Positions 42,948-55,180 of a stretch of 64,000 bases of DNA are shown one piece after another. The position numbers and the translations under genes are program-made. This DNA is from Synaphobranchus kaupii. Its lineage: Eukaryota; Chordata; Actinopteri; Anguilliformes; Synaphobranchidae. Where the stretch lies: positions 3,992,590 through 4,056,589 of the forward strand of contig CM056397.1 in the NCBI GenBank assembly GCA_029718625.1, in the 5' to 3' direction. Every line of letters starts with the position of its first letter. Position 1 is the first letter of the stretch. The notes beneath the pieces are model-generated. The model ran no database searches, was not told where the DNA came from, and was given only the letters and a program-made list of their open reading frames with translations.

Positions 42948-43547
42948 ATGGAACAGCTACTCGTACAGCAATATAACCAAGACTTCCCTGAACACAATTG
43001 TGACGACAAGTCGGAGATGTCACAAGAGGATCACCGCTTTATGGACTCTGTGTCAGGCTCTGCACGCTTTGTGGATGGACATCACTACATCAATCTTCCC
43101 ATGAAGAAAACAAGTGTCCAAATGCCGAACAACCGAAGTGCTGCAGTACAACGAGCGCTAAATCTCAAGAACAAATTGAAGAAAAATCCTGCGTTCCATG
43201 GAGAATACACCAGCTTCATGAGTGACTTGGTGAACAAAGGATATGCAGTGAAAGTACCGACAAGACTGCTGAGTTGCCAGGATGGTAAAGTATGGTATAT
43301 TCCCCACCACGGAGTATACCATCCACAAAAGAAGAAGCTGCGTGTGGTGTTTGACTGCGCCGCCAGCTATCAAGGAGTCTCATTGAACAGTGAGCTTCTA
43401 CAAGGACCAGACCTAACCAACTCCCTTGTTGGAGTGATGACACGTTTCAGACAGGAACCAATCGCCATGATGGCTGATATTGAGGCGATGTACCATCAAG
43501 TGCGGGTCCCTGAGGAAGACACTGACCTTCTGCGCTTCCTGTGGTAG
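42948..43547 (+). pseudogene. pol: BEL reverse transcriptase, first part
   Basis: This frame reads VWYIPHHGVYHPQKKKLRVV, DCAASYQGVSLN and MMADIEAMYHQVRVPEEDTD, the first blocks of BEL/Pao RT, including the Asp of motif A. It ends with a TAG at 43545-43547 directly after FLW. The following codons continue the same domain in the same frame, so this is a single nonsense change. Confidence 0.9.
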
Positions 43548-46067
43548 CCTGAAGGAGACCTTAGTCAGGACATGGCTGAATTTAAGATGGTTGTTCATCT
43601 CTTCGGTGCGACTTCGTCCCCCAGCTGTGCCAATTTCGCTCTTCGAAGAACAGCAGAAGAAAACCACTGTAAGTCATCACCTGAGGCTGTAGATACAGTT
43701 CTCAAGAACTTCTATGTTGATGATTGTTTGAAGTCCGTCGCCAATGAAATTCAAGCTATCGCATTGTGTGAAGACCTCACAGCATTGTGTGCTAGTGGAG
43801 GATTTCACCTTACGAAATGGACAAGCAACAGTCGCGCTTTGCTTGCCTCTGTTCCAGACTGTGAGCGAGCCAAAGAAGTGAGAGACCTGGATTTGACCCA
43901 CGATGCCCTTCCTGTGGAAAGGGCCTTAGGAGTGTTGTGGTGCATCGAGTCTGACTCATTCAAATTCAGGATCAATCTGAAAGACAGACCTGTCACAAGA
44001 CGAGGAATTCTCTCAGTCACAAGCTCGATCTACGATCCACTAGGTTTTCTTGCTCCAGCAATCCTTCCTGCGAAGATGCTGATGCAACAACTGTGCAAAG
44101 ACAGGTTTGCGTGGGACGACGAAATTCCAGAACAGCTAGGCCGAAAGTGGACCACGTGGCTACAAGAGCTTCACCAACTGTCCGACGTAAGTGTGAACAG
44201 ATGTGTGAGACCAGTGGACTTTGGACCTGTCGCTACAGCACAGCTCCACCACTTTTCTGATGCAAGTGAAAGTGGATATGGAACAGTCTCTTACCTGAGA
44301 CTGTCAAGCGAAGACGGACGTGTTCACTGCTCCTTCGTGATGGGAAAATCACGTGTTGCCCCACTGAAACAGACCACCATTCCTCGAATGGAGTTGACCG
44401 CAGCTGTAGTTGCTGTGAACACTGACAAGATGTTGAGAAGAGAGCTTCAGATGGATCTACTTAACTCAGCATTTTGGACTGACAGCACTACCGTGTTGAA
44501 ATACATTGAGAATGAAACACTTCGCTTCAAAACCTTTGTTGCCAACCGCATTGCCACCATCAGAGAGGCAACCAGGCCTCAGCAATGGAAATATGTCAAT
44601 ACCTCAGTTAATCCATCTGACTGTGCTTCCAGGGGGCTTACACCAACCAAGTTCATGAAGAGCCTGAGCTGGTTTCATGGTCCAGCTTTCCTGCAAGAAC
44701 CAGAGTGTCGGTGGCCGGATAGACCTGATGAATTGAAAATTGAAAGAGACAACAGCGAGGTGAGACACTTAGCCACAGTACATCTCACACACGCAGCTGA
44801 AGACACAGATGCTGTGAGCAAGCTGATCAACCATTACTCCAGCTGGTACCGATTGAAAAGAGCCGTGGCCTGGGTTTTCAGATTCAAGGATCTGCTTCTA
44901 CTGCGCTGCAGAAAAAAGAATGGAGATTTACAGGCAGATCCCAACTGTCAAATGACAACTGCGAACCAGAACAGACATGATGACAAGTCGACACTGAAGA
45001 AGAATGTTCTGACTGTGGAATGTTTGACAAGAGCAGAGATGGAGATTATCAAGTTCAGCCAAAACCAACGATTTCATGAAGAAATCTCCATGCTGAAGAG
45101 AGGCAGCAGTGTGAAGAAGAGTAGTCATTTAATAAAACTTGATCCAGTAATTCAAGATGGAGTACTGAGAGTTGGAGGCCGTCTCTGCGCGTCTGCAATG
45201 CCGGAGCATGTGAAGCATCCAGCCATCATCCCAAAGGACTTGCATGTCACTACACTGATTCTGCAAGACATTCATGAGAAGATCGGACACTGCGGAAGGA
45301 ACTATATGCTCTCACGACTGCGTCAGAGATATTGGATCCCCTCCGCGAACTCAATAGTGAGGAAGTTTCTGTCAAGATGTGTGATCTGCAGAAAGGTCAA
45401 AGGCAAGGCTCTAGGACAGAAGATGGCAAACTTACCTCAAGACAGACTGTTACCTGACAAACCGCCTTTCACAAATGTAGGGGTTGACTACTTTGGACCG
45501 TTTGATGTGAAACAGGGTCGCAGCACTGTGAAAAGATATGGTGTGCTATTTACCTGCCTCACGACTAGAGCAGTGCACATAGAAGTAGCGCACACACTGG
45601 ACACTGACTCTTGCCTGAATGCAATCCGTCGCTTTGTGTGCAGAAGAGGACAAGTGTCCATTATGCGCTCAGATAATGGAACTAATTTTGTTGCCGCTGA
45701 GCGTGAGCTGCGAGAAGCCATTCAACAGTGGAACCAGTCGAAGATTCAAGATGCACTCATGCAAAGGGGAATACAGTGGGTTTTCAATCCACCTGCCGGT
45801 TCTTACTTTGGAGGAATATGGGAGAGACAGATTAGATCCGTGAGGAAGATAATGAAGTCTGTGCTGAAGGAACAGTCAGTCAGCGATGAATGTCTACAAA
45901 CACTGCTATGCGAAGTGGAATCAATATTGAACGACAGACCACTTACTACATCAACAGACGATCTTTCAGATCTTGAGGCGTTGACTCCTAACCACTTACT
46001 ACTGATGAAGAAACAGCCGGTCATGCCACTGGGACTGTTCAGGAAGGAGGACTCATATGCACGCTGA
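43548..46067 (+). pseudogene. pol: BEL reverse transcriptase, RNase H and integrase
   Basis: In order: FKMVVHLFGATSSPSCANFA and NFYVDDCLKSV (RT active site YVDD), the RNase H-type domain with HHFSDASESGYGTVSYL, a Pao-type linker, and the integrase zinc region (HEKIGHCGRNYMLSRLRQRY, CVICRKVKG). The integrase core follows with VDYFGPFDV (first Asp), RSDNGTNFV (second Asp) and WERQIRSVRKIMK (Glu). It ends at a TGA (46065-46067), and the same frame continues beyond it. All active-site residues of the three enzymes are kept. Confidence 0.92.
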
Positions 46068-46364
46068 AGGTGGAAGCAAGTACAATATCTTGCCGACTTG
46101 TTTTGGAAGCGATGGGTGCGTGAGTACCTGCCTCTGCTTCAAGAGCGTCAAAGGTGGACTCAGATCAAGAAAAACCTGGCCACTGGAGACATTGTCATGA
46201 TAATGGACGATTCAGCACCACGGAGCTCGTGGGTGTTGGGAAAAGTCACTCAGATCATTCCTGATGCAAAAGGACTTGTTCGACGTGTGCTGATCAAGAC
46301 AAAGACGAACACATTGGAAAGACCTGTGGACAAGCTGTGCCTCATCTGTGAGACAGACAATTGA
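46068..46364 (+). pseudogene. BEL C-terminal domain (DUF5641 type)
   Basis: It is in frame with the integrase after the [22 protein letters not shown] and [21 protein letters not shown] are the usual C-terminal module of BEL integrases. The natural stop is at 46362-46364. Confidence 0.88.
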
Positions 46365-46545
46365 GTTTTTATGTTGTTGTTTTTTGACAAAAATAGTGTT
46401 TTGTTTTTGTACCTGTTCTTTACTTCACTAGTGATATTTGCTTAGCATTTATAAGATAATGCTTTATGTTTGGAGAATTTATTTGGCTCTAGGTCGTTTA
46501 TTGAGTAATTGTCAGTCTGCATGCCTTCCAATTAGGGGCCGGAAA

Positions 46546-47076
46546 TGTAAGAGCCAAAACCAGTGAAAATATATTTTGAATAGATTTCTATATTTTGTAT
46601 AATATAATTTAGTATTTGATCCATAAGTGAATATAGCGAAAGAACAGAGAATTTAAGTCTTTATATATTGATAGTTTATTGGTTAGTTTAGATCTTCATA
46701 CTGCGCATGTGTAGAAACCTAAAAGCTAGAACCTAGAATTAATGATTTTGCGATGAGACAAGGTGCGCGCAGTATAGAAGCATACAGCTTTTTGACCGTC
46801 ATCCTAGCCTGTTCCTTTACTAAAACCGAAGACTGTTAGACAAAGAATGATGTACTTACCTGCTGGGTCGTGGATCCTGTTGGATTGATGATTGCCGAAC
46901 CTGAAAAATAAAACGATCAACATTATTCACGGAGTCCTGAGTAAGTAGCCTGCATCATAGCTTGTGGATAAGTTAGCATGGATAGCCTATGGATACGAGT
47001 TAGAACCCTTCTACTGCCCACGTTGAGAGAAGTGGCTTAATTAAGAAACGAAACAAACTGAAAATTTGCCACTACA
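46546..47076 (+). repeat. 3' LTR of the BEL element
   Basis: It is preceded by a purine-rich AATTAGGGGCCGGAAA, the likely polypurine tract, and followed by GATAC. Confidence 0.95.
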
Positions 47077-47640
47077 GATACCTTATCCAGAATTCGATCG
47101 GATTGTGAACTCATGATTTTGGGTGACCTCAATGTTAATTTCAATGACAAGAACTCAAGCTTATTTAGGAAGATGACTGATGTTTTGAATTTATTCAATT
47201 GTAAACAACTCATTGATTCTCCCACTCGGGTTACTTGCTCTACATCTACTATTTTGGACCATGTTATTTGTAATAATAGTGACAAGATCTGTCAGTACGG
47301 TACTATCAATTTTGGCCTTAGTGATCATCTCATTATTTATTGTACTCGTAAGGTGATCCGAGGACAATGTAATTACCATAACATTGTCAAAATTAGATGT
47401 TTGAGAAATTACAACCCTGCTTATCTACTATCTGAATTGGCAAATACTGACTGGTCTGCTGTCTTACAATGCGGTAATGTCAACTTAGCTTGGGTTAACT
47501 TTAAAACGGCTTTTATTAAAATTTTAGACAATGTTGCCCCTCTCAAAGAAATTCGTCTGAAAAGTAGAACCGAACCTTGGATGAGTAACGATATTCTGGA
47601 GAAAATTAGACGTCGGGATCATCTTTTATACAAATTTTAA
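47077..47640 (+). pseudogene. LINE ORF continued: endonuclease C-terminal half
   Basis: It starts directly at the target duplication and keeps the frame of 38620-39689. MILGDLNVNF carries the catalytic Asp/Asn of the endonuclease, TRVTCSTSTILDHVICN and GLSDHLII the final conserved Asp-His. A TAA at 47638-47640 ends it. The linker to RT continues behind it, so this is a nonsense change in the LINE. Confidence 0.88.
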
Positions 47641-49594
47641 AAAAATACTGCGGACTCCGAAATTTATCATATTTTTTGTCAAATTAGGAATGAAGTTCAA
47701 CGGGATATTAGACGGGCTAAAGCTGAGTATTTCAGCAACAAAATTGACGAGAACAAAAAACAACCAAAGAAAACTATGGCATCAATTGAAATCTCTTGGA
47801 TATAGTTATAAAACCAAAGTTCAGTCTCAAGTTGTTCTTGACATTAATGATGAATCGTGTTTCGATTCCATGAAAGTGGCAGATCATTTTAATAGTTTTT
47901 TTATAAATGTCGCTTCCAATTTGGCAATCAAACTTCCAAAATGTATGGGTAAATTTGACACTGACTCGAATATTTTTAAAGATTATTACATAAACAAAGG
48001 AGTTGTTTCTAATCATTTTAAGTTATCTCCTGTTACAGAGGACTTTGTGTTAGCCGAATTGATGAATCTTAATATTAGTAAAAGCACTGGTTTGGATAAT
48101 ATTCCTGGTAAATTCCTGAAGGATGGTGCCACTGAGTTGAAAAAAATAATTACTCATATTGTCAACCTTTCTATATCCACCAATATTGTGCCTGATGATC
48201 TTAAAACTGCCCGTGTTCAACCATTGTTCAAGAAAAATAGTAGATCCGACGTAAGTAATTATAGACCAATTAGTATTCTTAATGTCGGCTCTAAAATACT
48301 TGAAAGAGCAGTTTATGTTCAGATGGAAGAGTATCTCAGAGAAAACAAAATTCTTTATAATTTTCAATCAGGGTTCAGAAGTTCATTTTCGACTGATACG
48401 TGTCTTATCCACTTAACTGATCATATCCGTACTCAAACATCTCTAGGTAATTACACTGGAATGGTTATGCTTGATCTTCAAAAGGCATTTGATACAGAGG
48501 ATCATGTTTTACTGTGTAAAAAGTTACAGGCTATGGGTATCGGATCTGTGGAATGGTTTCAATCATACCTCAGTAACAGAACTCAAATAGTTAATGTCAA
48601 CAAGGCTGAATCCAAACCCCTTCGAATAACCTGCGGTGTACCTCAAGGCAGCCTTCTGGGTCCTTTATTGTTTTTATGTTATGTAAATGACATGCCAATC
48701 AGCGTTCAGTGTAAGTTACTACTGTATGCTGATGATAGTGTTCTTTTGGTTTCGGACAAAGACCCTTATGTCATAGCGAGGTCTCTTAGTACAGAATTGG
48801 AATCTTGTAGGCAGTGGCTTATCGACAACAAACTTTCTTTACATTTGGGTAAAACCGAGTCCATTCTTTTTGGGTCCAAGGGCAAATTAAAGAAAGTTGA
48901 TACATTTACAGTCAAGTATAATGGAGAAGATATTAAATCTGCTGCTTCGGTTAAATATCTGGGAGTTACATTAGACCCGTGTTTGACAGGTGAACATATC
49001 GCGACTTCGATCATTAAGAAAACTGGGGATAGGCTTAAGTTTCTCTATAGACAGGCCAACTTTCTTAACGAAAAATCACGCAAAATTTTGTGTTCAGCCT
49101 TGATTCAATGTTACTTTGATTATTCATGCTCATCATGGTATTCTGCATTATCTACTAAACTAAAAAACAAACTTCAAATTATGCAAAATAAAATGGTTAG
49201 GTTTGTACTGGATAAATCTGCATCTGCTAAATGCCTAAATGCCTATAAAAATTCAAGGGCTCATATTGGTCAGAAATAACTTGATAGACTGGGGTTACTA
49301 AATGTCCAGGATAGGGTAACTCAACTGAAACTCAATCATGTGTTCAAAATATATCATAATCTAACACCTACTTATTTGACTGATAACTTCACCCATATTT
49401 CAGATAGACACAACTATAGTACAAGACAAAGCCAATTTAATTTTATTGTTCCAACTCCCTCCAATAAAAACACATTTTCCGTTACAGCCATCAAAGACTG
49501 GAATGCGCTGCCATCTAATATCAAATGCATCTCCAGTCTCTCAGTGTTTAAAAAACTAGTAAAGTCTTATCTATCCGATTTAGCAAATTCATAA
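47641..49594 (+). pseudogene. LINE reverse transcriptase
   Basis: After a short linker a frameshift near 47760-47775, in an A-rich run, moves to the frame 47690-49279. It contains TARVQPLFKKNSRSDVSNYR, MLDLQKAFDTEDHVLL, GVPQGSLLGPLLFLCYVNDM and LLLYADDSVLL (catalytic YADD). A TAA at 49277-49279 interrupts, and the same frame goes on to the conserved C-terminal part (FKIYHNLTPTYL, IKDWNALPSNI) ending at 49594. Three lesions in all (47638, about 47765, 49277). Confidence 0.88.
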
Positions 49595-50036
49595 GGAAAT
49601 AAAGTCATTTTAATTAATAATACGATTCTAAAGATAGAAAGGGGCGAATAGCATCAGCAACAGAATTATAATTTATAATTGTTTAAAGTACTTTAAGGTA
49701 ATTTGACATCTCTAGTTTTCCAGTATTTATAAAATCTAGTAAGGTTACATTTTTAGAATTTAGTAAAGTCACCGGGAAGCATAGTAATTATAATTAATGA
49801 TACTGACTGTAACTCAAGGTAATTTGACTGCTATTAGTGTTATGTTTGTTTGTAAACTGTTGTTGTTTAAGGGACCCCAATGGAAATAAGCCTACACAAT
49901 TGGCTTTTTGGGCTATCCCAGATTTAATCAACTGTATTCTGTATTTGGCTTTTTACTAATTTTTGATTTCTGGCATTTTGTATGTGTCTGTGATGGTTGA
50001 TTTTATCTGAAGAATAAAAAAAAATTAAAAAAAGAA
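49595..50036 (+). other. LINE 3' UTR and A-rich tail
   Basis: About 440 bp containing GGGACCCCAATGGAAATAAG, a sequence type often seen near the 3' end of such LINEs, and an A-rich tail at 50016-50036. Confidence 0.65.
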
Positions 50037-50095
50037 GACGCTTTTCTCATTGTGAGCCTGGTTCGGAGGACCAGACGCGACGGTTAATTCCTTCC

Positions 50096-50861
50096 TGTGA
50101 AGGAATTAACCACAAACATGGAAATAATCCACGATAAGGAAGGCATGAAAGAAGGAAATTAAGTACCTCTCGCTCTCACTAAGAGTGACACAACAGAGGT
50201 AACAGAAAAGGAGTAGAAATTATAGCAACCCAGAAAATAATGCGCGAAAAAACTTGTAGGCTTGAGTAGAGGTAAAAAAGGAAATATTACCTCTCACTCT
50301 CGATACCGGAGAGTAGAAAAATAGAGAGATAAATAGAAAATAAGGCGGCCCTGAAAACTGGCTGAAATAGGCTCTTAGCTCCGAGTGTATTCAAAGAAAG
50401 AAAAGGAAAACCTCTTACCCTCAATACGAGAGAGTAGTGCAAACAGAGAAAGGAAACGGAAAAGCAGGAACTGTCTCAGAGAGAACAGCACAGGCGAATA
50501 GGGAGGGACGGAGAATGCAAAAGAGAAACAGAATCCTAAAAGAAAACTCTAACGCAACAAAGGCCAGTCCCGCGTTACTCCAAAGCAAGGCGATGGAGCA
50601 AAGTGGTCACCATTTTCTGCCTAGATCCTATACCATTTTCCGGCTGCGTGTCAACACGAAGAAAACACCGAAGCACCGGAAAACGGAAGCTCAGAGCTTT
50701 TATAGCCGGCCAGCAGGTAACCTAGAACAGGTGAGAAGAATAAGTGCCAGGACAGAACAAAAGCCTGGAATGGACGGCGGAAAAATAAGGAAAGAGCGTT
50801 CTTGTGCCGCTCCGAGGGAGAACGACCGCATAAATAACAAGAGACTGCCAAAACCATGACA
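50096..50861 (-). repeat. 3' LTR of Gypsy C
   Basis: On the minus strand it begins TGTCATGGTTTTGG at 50861, the same start as the long solo LTRs. A TATA box TATAAAAG lies at 50704-50697, and GCTTCGGTG follows 30 nt after its first base. The end at 50096 (TTCACA on the minus strand) is probable. It is also part of a 13-bp inverted repeat (50082-50094 / 50099-50111). Confidence 0.7.
50697..50704 (-). promoter_or_regulatory. TATA box of Gypsy C LTR
   Basis: TATAAAAG on the minus strand, with the same TATA-to-GCTT spacing as the other three related LTRs. Between them lies CTTCCGTTTTCCGG, close to CTTCCGCTTTCCGG in Gypsy A. Confidence 0.65.
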
Positions 50862-50875
50862 GGACCCCCGCCTCT
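50862..50875 (-). promoter_or_regulatory. Polypurine tract of Gypsy C
   Basis: AGAGGCGGGGGTCC on the minus strand directly precedes the TG of the LTR. Confidence 0.6.
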
Positions 50876-50922
50876 AATGGACGACCCCAGATGATCCCTC
50901 AGCCTTATCTCTGTGGAAGTCC

Positions 50923-51238
50923 CTAATGAGTGCTGGGTCCAAGATGTTCTTGGAGGGGACCCCAGCAGTGCTCCTCAGGGCCATAGCCCTCCCAGTCCAC
51001 TAAAAACTGGGCACCTCTGCCCACACGCCTCTCGGCCAAAATACGCCGAACGGTATAGACCGGATCTCCCTCCACGAAGCAGGGAGGGGGCGGCGGCTTG
51101 TCCGCTGGGACGAGAGCGCTCACAAGCACCGGCTTCAAACCGGGAGACGTGGAAGGTAGGATGGATACGCATAGAGCGTGGTAGCTGAAGACGCACAGTG
51201 ACCGGGTTAATCTTGCGGATTATCTTAAAGGGACCCAC
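50923..51238 (-). pseudogene. pol: Gypsy C integrase C-terminus and chromodomain
   Basis: One frame has [20 protein letters not shown] and HPTFHVSRF, the integrase C-terminal module. The other (51138-50923) has [20 protein letters not shown] and [15 protein letters not shown], a chromodomain with its aromatic residues. Known: the chromodomain directs integration to methylated histone regions. A frameshift near 51140 separates the two parts. Confidence 0.85.
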
Positions 51239-51241
51239 GAA

Positions 51242-51650
51242 TCACGGCGCGAGTTTGAGGGACTCCACGTGCAGGTCCTGCGTGGACAGCCACACTCGTT
51301 GCCGACCTCGGTAAGAGGGGGCCGGATGACGGCGCTTGTCGGCCACAACTTTTTGCTTGGCCGTGGCACGCAGGAGGGATGCGCATATACGCCTCCAGAC
51401 AGATCGACACTGGGCGCTGCGATCTGACACCACGTTCAGGGGGAGACCGTGCACCCTAAACACGTGATCAACCATCAGCTGCGCTGTCTCTGGTGCTGAA
51501 GGCAGTTTGGGTAGCATGATAAAGTGAGCCGCCTTGGAGAATTTGTCTACGACCACTAAAATCACCGTGTTACCCTAAGATGCAGGCAACCCGGTGATGA
51601 AGTTGAGAGCAAGGTGACTCCAAGGATGGCTGTGAATGGGCAGGGGGCAC
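51242..51650 (-). pseudogene. pol: Gypsy C integrase core, internally deleted
   Basis: From the right it reads [15 protein letters not shown] (first Asp position reads Asn here) and, after a stop at about 51573, ILVVVDKFSKAAHFIMLPKL and VHGLPLNVVSDR (second Asp). The sequence then jumps, within SVWRRICASLLRATAKQ, to the region well after the third catalytic residue. The segment with the Glu is deleted. Confidence 0.82.
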
Positions 51651-51660
51651 AGAAGGCCAG

Positions 51661-54600
51661 AGGTTTGTCACATGGAAGTAAATGGAAAGTAAACAATGAC
51701 GCTTAAAGTGCAAAGTGTGGTAACAGGAGTGAAGAGTAGAAATTACTGTGTCTTTGAGTGGTTTTCTAGTTCCTACGATTACGTGAATTATAATGCACAA
51801 ATTCCATGTCCAGATGATCTCTCAGTATGTCCTTCCATTTCATCCTGACTGTTTTCAGCTGTTTTGCCTGAGGCCTGTGGTATGTGTCCCAGCCCGCTAA
51901 CATCAAAACCTGTAGAAGATGTGTCCAACACCAGATGCATGCTGTTTCCAGCAGAGGAAACCACATTCCCTGACTGGGCCTGCTCTCCGGGCCTTAGCAA
52001 TCCTCATGATTTTCCTTTTAAAATATTGAGGATTACTGTTTCCTAGCAATATGGACAGTCATTTAAAAAAAAAATTGTGCAAACAGAAAAAAATTGAAAA
52101 GTCCAGTAAAAAAAAAAGAAAAAAAAAAGGCTGCACCAACCTGTAATATGAAACAAAACTTGAGAAAATATGCTTTATGCATGCTTAAATATATATGAAT
52201 AAAGCTTATCTGAGAAATCCCATTTCTCTCACACACAGACACACACACACACACACACACACCACGTCTACATGCCAGCACAGATTTCAATTGATTATGG
52301 ATCTCACCTGCAAATTGATCTATAAATAGTGTGGGTAATTGTCCTGCTATTCTTTCAGAGAAACTGAAGTTTCATAAGGCAGCAAATTACAAACACGCAC
52401 TGCTGCGCCCACAGGAAGTAACAGAATAAGCAGTAACAATAAGGGCTCTGTGATGTAACTGCAAGAACTGGGCGTCTGTACTAGAGCACAACTCTCCTCC
52501 CTTTTAATTGAAGGTATTTTTGTATTCGGCTTAACAAAAAAACAAATGGGCCTGTTGCAGGCAGAGCTTACTGTTGGTTCCTGTTAGCATGATAACTGTG
52601 ACATGGGCTGGAGTTCAGCCTAAGGGGAAAGTGTGCCTGGGGACAGCCTAAAACCTGGCTACATGTACACCCTGACTGTGACCAAACCACCACGATTTAA
52701 AGCACAGAATCACCACGGTGCCCTTAGCGGTCCCAGTCTGGTGGCTAGTGCGGCAACACCAGGCTTAAATCACTCACAAAGAGCAATGGCAAAGCCTTTG
52801 GCACCATGATTTACTCCCCACTGCCATGAGTCCAATGGGAGGAATATTAGCGCTAGAAAAATAAAATGAGATTGCTGTGAGCGAGTCAGGAATTAGAGTT
52901 CCTTCTGAATGAGAACAGAGGTAATATAAAGGGCTATCGCATTAACCTGCCCAGGGCACCTCTAATAGGGTCTGGGGCTTAAACTGATATATCAATTTAC
53001 TTCCTTCTGGAGGACTTCAAAGTGTAGCTCATTCCTGCAAGTGGCGTCTGCCCCCTCATCAATCTTTGCAGACACTGCAAACTCAACCCATGGGCAATGA
53101 GCAATTCGTAGCTTCCGATATTCCAGTGGGTTCTTTTATCTTCACAAATTTCAAGAACCTGGTTTGCCGATGGAATTCCCAAATAAAAAAAACAACGAGG
53201 GCTTAGTCAAACGAGAGCCAAAATCCGCCACTACCAAGTCAAATACTTTTTGACAGACTTCCAATTCATGTGAAATCTTAACCGTGTATTCTGTGGAAAA
53301 TGGGATTACAGGTTTGTATTGAACCCTGACCATATACAGGACAAAGAGGTGATGCACTGTATATGGTAAAAAAAAAAAAAAACAGTTATAGAACATCATC
53401 TACAGTTATACTTTCAGCTAAACATCAAAACAAAGTGCTTTGTAACGATGAAATTAATAAATTAAATTTCAGAACCATTAAAAAACCCTTCTGAACAGTA
53501 TTATGATCCAAGTTAAATAAGGGCACAATTGCTGTCGTATCATTAAAAACATCATTGAAACATTAGATACACAGCATGCCTGTCTGCTTCACAGACAGTG
53601 TGGCATTTCAGTGTTCAGTGGGGGTGGGGTGGGGGGGGGGGGGGGCAGGGTAGTTGCAAAGAAACCAAATTAGGGTGAGATTAGGGGAAAAAATGCTGTT
53701 CAGAAAGCTTTGAATTTTAAGCGATCAAAGATATCATTTAGACGGAGAACAAAGCCGGCAAATATTTTAGGGGAAAAAATGGGCCACGCGCAAGTTGAGA
53801 AAACAAAGGGGACTTGCGAGAAAAAGAGAAGCAAGACAGAGCGCGTACAATTGCAGCACGGAGCAGACAAACTCTATGAATACAAATCAGGGGAGATGTG
53901 AAGGAATTTTACATCAGGTGTTGTCTACCACTCACCTCATCTGCCTGTGTGATCACGCCTTCTAGAAGACAGCTGCTCATGTTGTCTCTTTTCATCCCAG
54001 CCGCACTTTTCTCTTCCCTCCCATCATTGCCTGCTCCTGTTCTCCGGTGCTAGGGGTGGGGCAGGTGGCGGATGGGGGGGTTTGGGGATGGGGGAGGGGG
54101 TAGTAGTTTTGGGGGTCCGGGTGTATCTTGGAGACCAAAGGAAAAAGGAAGCTCGCGTAGGTCTGGCTTCGCCTCACCGACTCCTGCCAGAGCATTCACA
54201 ATTCAGCTATCGCTGCGTGTACCCGAGCCAAATTGCTCAACCCGGCACACCCATTAGACAGAGGCCCAACACTGCAAAAAATGTGTGTCTTAACAATTGT
54301 TTTAGTCTTGTAATGAGACTTAAAATCTTATTTTTTTCTCAAAAGTGGAAAATATTATTGTTTTAAGTTACTTTTTGCTTGACAAGTGAAATTATCTTAC
54401 CCCACTGGCAAATCTTGAAATGAGTAAAACTCTCTCACCCGACTGGCAGACCCATATTTAGCAAAAAAGTAACAGAAATAAGATTCTAAAGTCTTCAGTT
54501 CTTCTTTCCATTTATGGGGGACCTTCTGTCAGAACACAAGTATGTGGAGTGCCTCAGGTGTCATGGTGTCACCTGTGTAGCGGTGACAGCATGCAAATTA

Positions 54601-55136
54601 ACAATGCAAAAGGCAACAATCAGAGAGGCTATAATGCATGCACCCATACATGTCATGCACACAACATATCCATATCTTTTATTTTGTCACATTTTTTGTT
54701 TGCTTCTCTTTTGCTATTTCCTGGGAAATTTGGTGGACAAATGTCTTCTGACACATAAACATAATTCAGTACTTGCTTTTTTGTAAGCTTGTAAGTAGTA
54801 TATAGCATACGGCAAATGTCAAAATTTGATTGATCAGCATATTTGCATATTTTATGAATATTAATGAGGTTATGAAAAAATTGTTTGATGGGTATAAAAA
54901 AATAAATTTAAATTTTTTAATTATAATTTTTTAATTATTTTTAATTTATAATGTATTATTATTCAGGGTGTTGTGGGGGGGTTGATTTATTGGCATTGTG
55001 ATTATGTCATTTTATTGGGGGGGTGTTGTAAACGTTGGTTTTTATGGTTGGTATTTGGGGGGTGCTTGGGGGAGGAAAACATGTTTAGGATTTTTTTATT
55101 TTTTTATTAGAACAACATTGTGAAAAAAGTAAGGTG

Positions 55137-55167
<31 letters not shown>

Positions 55168-55180
55168 AATGTATAGGTTA
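51661..55180. other. Gene-poor region with simple repeats
   Basis: About 3.5 kb. I find no ORF with a recognisable domain. It holds an (AC)n tract at 52231-52262, A-runs at 52057-52131 and 53370-53383, a G run at 53632-53645 and G-rich sequence at 54050-54120. AT-rich DNA follows at 54880-55130 and (TA)n at 55137-55162. CACTGCAAAAAATGTG near 54271 resembles the end of a common fish MITE, but no partner end is visible. Confidence 0.45.

Larger units (their letters stand above)
39690..47076 (+). mobile_element. BEL/Pao LTR retrotransposon, nearly full length
   Basis: LTRs of 531 bp (39690-40220, 46546-47076) run from TGTAAGAGCC to GCCACTACA. A 5-bp target duplication, GATAC, brackets the element. 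The interior of 6.3 kb encodes gag, protease, RT, RNase H and integrase in BEL/Pao order. I see only three substitutions between the LTRs. It sits inside the endonuclease region of the LINE. Two frameshifts and two stop codons inactivate it. Confidence 0.95.
38600..50036 (+). mobile_element. CR1/L2-superfamily LINE with 2A-like motif and PHD finger, split by a BEL element
   Basis: The ORF runs 38620-39689, is cut by the BEL/Pao element 39690-47076, and resumes in the same frame at 47077 to about 49594. It is followed by a 3' UTR and an A-rich tail (50016-50036). The order is signal-like N-terminus, 2A-like motif, PHD finger, apurinic-type endonuclease, reverse transcriptase. The clade within the CR1-like LINEs is not certain. 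The start of the 5' UTR is not defined. Confidence 0.8.
50096..51660 (-). mobile_element. Gypsy C (chromodomain type), 3' end with one LTR
   Basis: Minus-strand order is integrase core fragment (51650-51242), integrase C-terminal domain and chromodomain (51238-50923), purine tract (50875-50862) and LTR (50861-50096). The element is truncated on the right near 51660; gag, protease, RT and RNase H are absent. It is separated from the LINE tail on the left by about 60 bp. Confidence 0.82.
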
